Under the pieces are notes generated by a model. The model ran no database searches and was not told the DNA's origin. It was given only the letters and a program-made list of their open reading frames with translations. This document shows, piece after piece, positions 55,621-64,000 of a stretch of 64,000 bases of DNA. The stretch is from Siderastrea siderea (lineage: Eukaryota > Cnidaria > Anthozoa > Scleractinia > Rhizangiidae), in contig OZ034973.1 in assembly GCA_964030785.1 (NCBI GenBank), forward strand, positions 888,132 through 952,131, written 5' to 3'. The first letter of the stretch is position 1; the number at the start of each line of letters is the position of its first letter. Position numbers and translations under genes: made by a program.

Positions 55621-57000
55621 AATTATGAATTATTAAATACTAAATACTTATAATTATAAGTAGTTGTTGCCTCTTCGGTTATAAGCGTGGAAGACCACAC
55701 TGTGAGCTGGGCTTGAGGAAATACGGAATGGATTGTAAGATTAAACATCTGACTGGGTACTTTGGCTAGATCAGAATTATCGGGTTTTTTGGAGCTCCAA
55801 ATTTGAATTAAATAAAAAGATCGTTGTTACCTTAACGAATCTAACCGAGCGTTTAATTTATGTTTAGAAAAACTTGACTGAATCAGTTTGATTTACTTCG
55901 TGGCAATACTCGATTATAAGCTTAAGTTTAGCAGATCCCTATTTGCTGTGTAACCATGACTTTCTGATCAGTGTGGCTCATGAAAGTTGCTTTAAATTAA
56001 ACGGGAAAATGTAAGGATATTGAAAATTTGAGCATGTTGATTAAAGAAATGTTTCTAATGTCATTACCTTATCGTCATATCATTCCTATACAATCGGTCT
56101 TTGTTTTATATCAGATTCATATAAACCAATCACAAACACATTGATTTGGTCGACCGTTATTATTTATCAAACCCTCATTAATATCTTTGTTGTTGAACTG
56201 CACTAACAAGCGATCAGTGAGCTGTGAAATTAATTCAATATCAGCACACCTTATCTGTTTAGTTGCAACATTTATTGTAAACAAATAAAAGTCAAAGAAT
56301 ACGAGTTAATATAAGCTAGATTCTCTGTTGATTTATGGAGTAGTAGCAGATTAGCGAAGAGAAATGGATTAATTTGTGCAAAAGGGAATTCTAGTTTGAG
56401 TAAACTGGTATACGTATACTGTTATCACGTCATTTCACGCAATCTGAAATGCTCCGAGTATCACTGATGAAATGAATGAAACTCACCTGTCTTCTAAATC
56501 TTCAACTTAACTTTTAAAGTCAAGCGGCAGCCATCTGGAAATATGGTGCATTCATCTCATCAAAAAAGACATGCAAACAAATCAAAGCGACTTATGAAAG
56601 TTGCTTCAAAAGCGGAAAAAATTTTGAATCCATAAACGAAATTTGCTTTTGAATAAAGATGTAGAAAATTCGAGATTGTTGATTGTATAGGTGATGCATT
56701 ATACCATTTGTACCATTTGTACCATTTTGCAGATAATTGGAAAAACACTGCATTCGTCCGATCTACAAGGGATGCATAAACAAATTAAAACGCCTTGTGC
56801 TGGTTGCTTTCAAAGCGGAAAAACGTAAATCCATGACATTGCTTAGTATCTTAGTATCTTACCTCTCTTTCAAATCTTCGACTAACGTTTAATATCAAAC
56901 GGCAAATAGTGGAAGAAACAGTGGATTCCTCTGATCAACAGAGCATTCAACAGAGGCTCTGGTACACTGCTCACCTATGTAGGATGCCTACTTCGGTTCA
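55621..57000. other. Conserved flank, unit C, no gene seen
   Basis: Matches 21290-22882 of unit B. Carries the diffuse acaaatcaaag/caagcggca repeats. Confidence 0.5.
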
Positions 57001-57009
57001 GTGATTCAC

Positions 57010-58309
57010 CAGAAGAAGAACGAATAATATCCCACAATCCTTTGTCTCATGGAATTTGATGAAGATGAGGACTGTCTTGTGACGCATGGTGGATTTTGGC
57101 TGTTTTCGCTTTAGATTTTTTCACAGATAAAGCGTTTCGCTGGGGATAGCACACTTCAAAACACAAACTTACAACTTTCATCATGAAATAGGTGTTGTTT
57201 CTTTTGAATTAAGTACATTAGAAATAGGTTTTTCAGATAATTTGAATATCAATGTCTCATGCCACCCGTTACCACCGCTTCAATGAATTACACGAAGTTA
57301 ATTATAGGTCTCTTTATGCTTGAGTAATTTACAGAAAAAGTTAAAATCTGAATAATTAAAAGGTATTTGTACAACTTTGTACCATAGTGAGCCTTAGTGA
57401 CCCGACAGTTTCAAATTTCTGAAGGTTCGAAAATGGTCCAAATCACCGCAATTGCGAGTATCACGTTTTAACTCACATGGCGATTCCGCGACAAATGTAA
57501 TAGAGTAATAAGCAAGGTAAGGAGATTAATTGCACTTTTCCTTTATTGCGCTTCCTGTGCGAGCAAGGAGTGAATTGATCTTTTTTGTTTTGTTAGATGA
57601 TTTGTTAGATGAACTCAACAGGAGCCATGAACATTACCAGTTACTAGCAGTTGCTTTCTCCTTGAGTATGGTCAACGAGGTGACAGATATCACTCTTAGT
57701 GTCTCTTCTTTAAATGGTCGAAGTAGTTTGACACAAAACTTCGAGATGGCAAATCATTGTTCCAGTTAATTGTCCATTGTCCTGTGCATTTAAAAACTAC
57801 TCAAGGAAGAATTCGAGGAAGCGATTTTGAATACATTGCTTACAATCATCAACAACATCCTCGTGTAAACACAACATACAACTCGCTCGATCTCGTCTTT
57901 AACAACGAATTCGAATCGATGATCGAAACATGACAATTAAGAATATACTCACGGCGATGTCGCAAATGCGATTTATTTGAATCAAGTAGGACTGCACAAA
58001 CCGACGAACTGTTCCTCGATTCAAACTTTCGAGTAAACTCAAGCGAATTTCCTTGCAATAAAGTGCAGCATAGGCAAAACCTTTCAGCTGAACACTAAAT
58101 TCTTCCATTGATACGCAGCGTGAGCACTAGAACAGACGCCTTGTTACGAAACAGAGTAGTTCGCGTTGTTATACGCTACACACGAAGCTGTCGCCATTTG
58201 AGTGAAACTCATTCAACCGATCCCTCGAGAGACTGATGACGTCACTTCAGATTTTGATAATATAGTTGCAAACGCAAAGAATTGTGGGATACTATTCATT
58301 CTTCTTCTG
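57010..58309. mobile_element. 1.3-kb DNA transposon with 9-bp target duplication
   Basis: Ends CAGAAGAAGAACGAATAATA and, as complement, CAGAAGAAGAATGAATAGTA; about 35 bp of inverted repeat with four mismatches. GTGATTCAC is repeated on both sides (57001-57009 and 58310-58318). Unit B has a single GTGATTCAC at about 22887 with continuous flank: an empty site inside the window. A 9-bp duplication fits Mutator-like elements, but no transposase is recognised, so the family is tentative. Confidence 0.88.
57950..58108 (-). CDS. Putative first exon inside the 1.3-kb transposon
   Basis: Frame MEEFSVQLKGFAYAALYCKE... ending ...NRICDIA exactly at a GTGAGTATA donor (just below 57953). It has a normal amino-acid mix, unlike other frames here, and starts about 200 bases inside the right end. 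It could be the first exon of the element's own lost gene or a captured host exon. No acceptor or following exon was identified within the element. Confidence 0.35.
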
Positions 58310-58318
58310 GTGATTCAC

Positions 58319-60502
58319 TAAGAAATTTCAGTTCATTGTTAAGAGACAAAGACATTTCCGTAATAGAAAAACAATAAGACTGTTTGTCATACTCAACATT
58401 CTATGTATAAATCTTGCATATTTATAAACAATCACTTTTAACCTTATTTGACTCCTGTACCTTTGTAGCTCCGCCCGCCTCGATTAGCTTCTGCTATTTG
58501 CGGGCGGAACCAAACCTTTAATTATCTGTATTTTAGTACTTAATAATTTTTGTTTTTAATAATTTACGTATTTTTGTGAAGTTGTGAATAAACTGAGGGC
58601 TAGATTGCAGAATACCCCCCAACTGAAGCTGTTCGGAGCCAGGTGGTAGCCACCGAAATTGGCTACGCCGTCGGCACAGTAATAAAGGACTGGGAATGAG
58701 TTACTTGTGTAGTGCAAACCACAGGTGGCCCAAGCTCAAGATGGGAGAAGACGATCGAATTGCGAAACATGAGCTTTGCTATCAGGCGTGTTGTGTTACA
58801 AGGCTCTCGATTTATAGGCTTTGCATGGGAAATTCACTTTCGTATCAAAATGCTAAAATTAAGTTATGAATGTGGAAATGAACTTCACTTAACTCGACAT
58901 GGGGTTGTTTTTGTGTCTTGTGTGTAACTTGGGTGCAATTCGTGCCCGGTTTAGGCGAGTTTTTGGTTCGGTGTTGTTCGCGGTGTTGTTTCTCCACATA
59001 AAACGAAGGAAGGCAGGTGACTCGAGACGAACGAGTCGCCCAAATCGCTCTCGTATCACACTGAGCAATTTAGAGAATCGCCATAAAACACCATATTCAT
59101 AAAGCCCCATAATTTCCGCACCCTGTTAAGCCTTCACGGTGATCGCACGGCATTTCTGATCGGAGAAAATTGGAAAAACATTCTGCTGTCGGCGATCCTC
59201 CCGTGCTCTAGACGTTTGGAATGGACACGGCAGGAAGACATTCGTTACAAGCTGCACGAGTTCAGATTACATTCTACACTTTCATTGGTCAATTCAAACC
59301 ACCAGTCTGTTGTCATGTAGGCACGCGCGTGCCAACTCGATCGTCTTCTCTCATCTTGAGCTTGGGCCGCCCGTGGTTGGCCCGCACCCCTCTGTACCCA
59401 GTTGTTCGGGTCACGTGATCTTGATTGGTCATGTGGTATTCGCAGCTTGTGCTTTGAGCAGTGATGCGAAGTTTGTTCGCTTTCATGACCTTGGTGTTAG
59501 AAAATAAAGCCTGGAGATGCTCGAAAAGATGTAACCTGTTGTTTTAACTGCTTATTTGAGCTGGTTTTGTGTAATTCGGTATTTGTTTAAGCTTGAATTG
59601 CGATTTCATGTACAATGAGTGGACGAATGAATCACCAAACTACATGTATTAAACGCGTTTCGAGTAATAGAATATAAAAAGTGGAATAAACATCTTCAGT
59701 GGCTATAATTTGTCTTGTCGTTTTCTCCTACAAAGTGTGTGTCCATAGCTTGAGAATGGCCGGCAAGTGAAACTGAAAAATTCTTTGTAAACCAGAAATA
59801 AAAGCTTATTGTCTATATGACTCGTTCTAAAATCTTCATTCCTATATTAAGAAAAATGTTAAAGACTTAATATAAGCTTACAAATTGCAGTAAAAAAAAA
59901 GACTAGAAACGAAACGAAATTTGTCTATCCAAAGACCGATTATAAACGCTAAGCTACGTTCCTGAGAACTAATAGAAGTATAAAATAATTTATTATATTA
60001 CGATGGTGTAGCCCCGTAGACGTGTAGCCACTTTCCGGAGAACTTGGAGAGCTATGAATTTATTATAACGGCGTAGCCGCGGAGATGCGTGGCCACTTTC
60101 CAGAGAACTTGAGGGCTATGAAGAAATTGTGGCGGTGTAACTGCGTAGACGCGTAGCCGACTACGCTGTGTAGCTACTAGAGATACGGGGTATTCTGCAA
60201 TCGCTCCCAATTGAGTTTATTACCACTTCAAATAAGTACATCATTAAAAGTGTTCTGAGTAATGCTGTTGTGTTTCTATTACTCACTGCAGTTTGTATGT
60301 TAAACAAACTGAAACGTCGCTAAATTGTTTCTTCATTTTATGGTATTCAAGGTCAACTCAAGAATCATATATTGACGCAAAATACACAAGATTTGTTACT
60401 TGTTTATTGAATTATTTTATTTGTTATTTCATCTGCTGTAACTTATCAAATTTTCGCACGCGGAAATCCGCAGTAAGCCGCAAATTTATTCTGCTTATCT
60501 GC
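58319..60502. other. Flank of unit C, no confirmed gene
   Basis: Near-copy of 22888-23395 joined to 25580-27262 of unit B, without the 2.2-kb insertion. Confidence 0.5.
59990..60180. repeat. 62-bp minisatellite, unit C
   Basis: Twin of 26757-26945 with several point changes. Confidence 0.8.
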
Positions 60503-60705
60503 ACCCCAGTGCCACCCCTTCGGGCTTTTAGACTGGTAGTGTCCGAGAGCTAACAGACCAGTTGAGGGTTGCGGAGAGGATAGCCTCCCACGCAGTCGTT
60601 TTTAGGGAGTCATATTACCCATGTTTGTGGGGAGGAGGGTACCACAACTCCCCTAAAAATGACTGCGTGGGATGCTAGGGAGTCGAGAGGAGGGTTGGTA
60701 CTGGG
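60503..60705. mobile_element. Composite MITE, unit C
   Basis: Twin of 27263-27473. The inner palindrome has one base lost in the left arm and two changes in the right. Confidence 0.7.
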
Positions 60706-63388
60706 GATCACATTAGCATTTTGCATATCACAATGTAAAGGCAACTCCGCACAGAAAAAATTATTCTTCAGTTCGCAAAATGGTTAAAATTAACCTCAAA
60801 AAATTGACCACTGGCACTTTTTACGTGACAAAGCACAAACGTGAAGTTATTAATCCCTGTTTAGTAACGATATGTTTCCACAACTTTCTGTCTTCACCCT
60901 GTCTCTGTACAATTCTTATTCTACAAGCGTTCACACGTTTGCTAACACAGAAAGGAATTGAAAACACTGAGCTATTTTTTCGCAGACAATCGCGAAAACA
61001 TTTTCTATTATTTGGACGAGCACACGCGCCAACTTGATTTACCAACGCGAGCTGGCAAAATTTAGTTTACCGTGCAAAGGTACCTCAGTTTAGGTTTACT
61101 TATTTCTATAAATGTTGTACTATCAGTAACGGCAGACGCAGTTCACAGATTGGTCTTAAACATTTAAAACACGTTTCATTCTCTTTTAAGAAACAGAAGC
61201 CAATAAATAACTTTATAAAAAAGCAATAAAACAGCCAAAATGGAGGGTATACTTCTACGTTGACACAAGCCAAAGGAGTAAATTTGCTTAAGTTTAACTA
61301 ATGACTTTCGTTGAAGTAAACTCCACTCTCAATAAGTTTTGCTGCTACTTCTACTACTACTCGAAAAGGAATTCCCTGCTCTACTTTAGTAGTTGACTTT
61401 ATAAGTTAGACTTGGCCAGTTTGGACGGGGGGGGGGGGGGGTGTTCTTTCCCGTATAACTTATGTAGGCATATGCCGCTCACCTTATTTGTTGTCGTCTT
61501 AAATAAGCCGATGAATCTTTTTTTCAGTTTTGATGCCAAAAACGGTGTGGTATGCATACAGTTAAATAAAATTTGTATTCGGTCTAAGATAGACCAAGGG
61601 CAAAGAATTCTAGGCGCAACAACTCCACCGACAACCCCACCCAGTTTTGTCACTCCAATGCATACTTCAGGAGATTGGGTTGTTTAACATAGTTAGCCTT
61701 AAGACTCTTGTCAGAATTCATTGCATCCAGGAGTTCTGTTGCTTTAATACACGAACAACGACAGAGTTGTCGTGTCTTATACGTCAGGATAACTTTCTGT
61801 AATAAGATTATATGATGTCAACGTTACTGGATAAGAATTATTTCGGTGACTGCTAATGGGGAGAGGTGGTAGCCAAGTTCAATTTGGCAGTCACAGAATT
61901 TTTTTGACCGGAATCCAGTTGCTTTCAAGCTGGACCAGCATGTATAGTCCTTGTTCTTTTTATTCTTTACTGGATCACTTGCTATCTAATGTTGGAAATA
62001 ATTAGAAAGTTGCTTGTATGCAATTTTAGACAAGCAATATAATTAGGCTGCTCAAGTGATCGACATTAATTTACAAATGGGTATCTTCCGCAAGTTCTGC
62101 CTCGCCGATTACTTCGTCATCAAACCTCCACATAGCAGTCTGTAAAAAGCAAAACCAAAAATAAGAGCTGATTGTACATGTGGTGACTTAAAGACTGGAA
62201 GCTGAAGGAAGGAAGCTTGCATCACATGGAACCAAAAGCCTCAACGAACGCAGAGCAGAGTTGAAAGAGTTTACGGAGACTTACGCACCATCTGGCGCGC
62301 AAGGGTTAAAGAAGAAGATTGCAGTCTTGAGCTTTAGATTTTCTGCGATAAGAGGAAGCCTGATCCGTTATGCTATAGATAGGATTCGTTGACTACGTCA
62401 TCCACTGTTCCGTTCGTCTGTAAAGAGCAAGAGGAGTATCATAGCTTAAAGTACTACAGTTTTACTTCTTATATTAGCTATTTAAGGTAAAGTTTTAACC
62501 GGTTTTTAACTTAATTTTAGCTCTTTTATGCAAATATTGGAGCTATTGGACAGTAATGTAAATAGGGTTACATATATAAAAGCTTATTAGCCTTTCAAGA
62601 TTACGCATTTTTGTAGCAACCACTAAGGTAGACACACGTACAGCTTTGATTAAAAGGGAAGCCACAAAAAAAAGAACAACATATAACTGGTTTCCATTTG
62701 TCGCGTTAAAAACAGATTGACATGGACAGCGATTACAAATAGACATGGACAGTTACAAAGTTACATTACATTAAAGTTACAAATAGTTAGGTCGCCACAG
62801 CCCTACAAAGTGTCTTTTCAACGCCAAAGGTTCATGCAGGTAAGAGAGAAGCCAAAGAATATACTTAAACGTAAAGGTACTTAAACACAAGCTTTTGTGA
62901 GCCGACGGAAGTTGAATGTTTCCTTTTTAGGCTTGTTTTTGCTCCTCACAAACGGCCTCTTGTTGTAGTGTCCGGTGACTTGCCATCACGTTAAAATGCG
63001 TCACAATGAAAACATTCAACTTCCGGCTGCTGTCCCTCTCGTGAGCCATGGACGGCTCGCAAAGCACGGCAAAGCTTAATCCTATTGAGACCGAGCTTTT
63101 GGGGGCTTTCTAGGACTGGGACCACCTGTAACCCGCTCAAGCCTTGGCCACCAAGTTTACCGAGGATAATATACACATGTTTTTGTTGGATTTTATTGAT
63201 TTTGATTTTATTTATTGGTTGTCGCTTAAACGGATTTGAAATTAAAAATTTGGAGAGAGCCTGAAAAGCTCCTCCCCTCCCAGGTCCGGATAGGGTTAAG
63301 GGTTAATCAAGTGTTTGTAACACAAGGGCGGGGGGGGGGGGGGGGCATTGTATCTATGACACCAGTGCAACTTTAATACAAGTTCAAT
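60706..63388. other. Distal flank of unit C, no gene except the candidate exon
   Basis: Near-copy of 27475-30110, including G-runs at about 61427 and 63328. Confidence 0.5.
62082..62147 (-). CDS. Candidate terminal exon of an unknown gene, unit C copy
   Basis: Near-identical to the unit B copy, so it adds little independent support. Confidence 0.3.
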
Positions 63389-63749
63389 CAAGAGAAAATA
63401 AGGGGACAGAGAGGGACACCGCCAGTCCAGGCTTTGGGATATGTCAAGTTCGGTAAAGCTATTTTTAGACGGCCATTTGGAACGGAAGTCTGTTTTCAAG
63501 ACGTCCGCAGAAAGGCAACCTCGATCTGGTTTTTGAAGAACCATTCAAAATTTTGCTTGTAATGGCAGATCAAGTGGTGTTACGTTTTGTCGATGAAAAC
63601 GACTTCGAAAAACAGGGGAAATGGTATTTATGCGGACGTTACGGAAAACAGATTTCCATTCAAAAGCCAATCTATAAATAACTTTTGTGGAATTGACATA
63701 TCCCAGCCAACGCCCTCAGAGTCCCTCTCTGTCTCCTTATTTTCTCTTG
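63389..63749. mobile_element. 361-bp MITE private to unit C
   Basis: 29-bp inverted ends with one mismatch: CAAGAGAAAATAAGGGGACA... at the left and the complement of ...tccttattttctcttg at the right. Unit B has continuous sequence here (about 30130). GTTCAAT occurs at both 63382-63388 and about 63803-63809, so the inserted block may extend about 55 bases past the right terminus. Confidence 0.8.
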
Positions 63750-64000
63750 GAAATGGCCTTTAATGGTTATTCCTTGACAGGCTTTTCAATAGCTATAGCT
63801 TGGTTCAATTCATTCCGGGTCCCCTCTAGTGGCTCTGTATTCACACTTGGCATGAAACCGGAAGAAAAGCTCATATCTGTACGGCGTGTTATACTTGAGC
63901 GAGTTGACCCCGGTGGCTGTGCGGGATCGAGATTCTTATCCCGGTACGAAAGCTCCTACCGGTATCGCGTAAATGCGGTGTAAGTGACTCTTTGTTTCAC
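63750..64000. other. Repeat-like terminus of unit C
   Basis: From about 63805 it matches 30140-30340 of unit B; the window ends inside it. The frame across 63687-63983 is not supported as a gene. Confidence 0.5.

Larger units (their letters stand above)
39780..64000. repeat. Tandem segmental duplication, unit C
   Basis: Gene C plus flank, enlarged by the DIRS-type retroelement, a foldback repeat at 47113-48066, a 1.3-kb DNA transposon and a MITE. The flank is near-identical to unit B from 54865 to the window end, where the sequence stops inside the duplicated stretch. Confidence 0.85.

Overview
The window is animal nuclear DNA. It is AT-rich, has split genes with GT-AG introns, and is full of tRNA-derived SINEs, MITEs, LTR and tyrosine-recombinase retroelements. 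The domain style (short phase-1 EGF exons, SEA domain, mucin-like Ser/Thr tracts) together with the repeat types suggests a cnidarian, probably an anthozoan or stony coral. That assignment is an inference from style, not from a database match.

The backbone is a tandem array of three related units, each made of one minus-strand gene plus about 10 kb of upstream flank. Unit A spans about 1-14397 (its 3' end runs off the left edge), unit B about 14800-30340, and unit C about 39780-64000 (its upstream flank runs off the right edge). Each gene encodes a type I membrane protein: signal peptide, a half-EGF remnant, EGF modules, a SEA domain with a self-cleavage-like GS motif, one transmembrane helix and a short cytoplasmic tail. 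Exon boundaries were placed by comparing the three copies. Every EGF exon is 114 nt, and all introns between extracellular modules are phase 1. Gene B is complete by this model (345 aa). Gene A lacks its 3' end. Gene C (657 aa) has gained a 669-nt Ser-rich mucin-like exon, a duplicated pair of EGF exons and a Thr-rich stalk.

The flanks carry no convincing host gene apart from one weakly supported conserved exon per unit. They do show which insertions are unit-specific: a Tc1/mariner-like element and SINEs in A; two LINE 3' fragments and a 2.2-kb insertion in B; and in C a 1.3-kb DNA transposon with a 9-bp target duplication, a 361-bp MITE and a decayed DIRS-type retroelement (about 48.07-54.86 kb, minus strand).

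Between units B and C (about 30.39-39.40 kb) lies a Bel/Pao LTR retrotransposon. It is inserted in a MITE, has lost its integrase and 3' LTR, and is itself split by a 4.44-kb foldback transposon with terminal inverted repeats of about 850 bp. The foldback ends look like a splice donor on entry and a splice acceptor on exit.

All calls come from reading the sequence only. Product names are domain-level, and gene symbols are left empty because none is certain.
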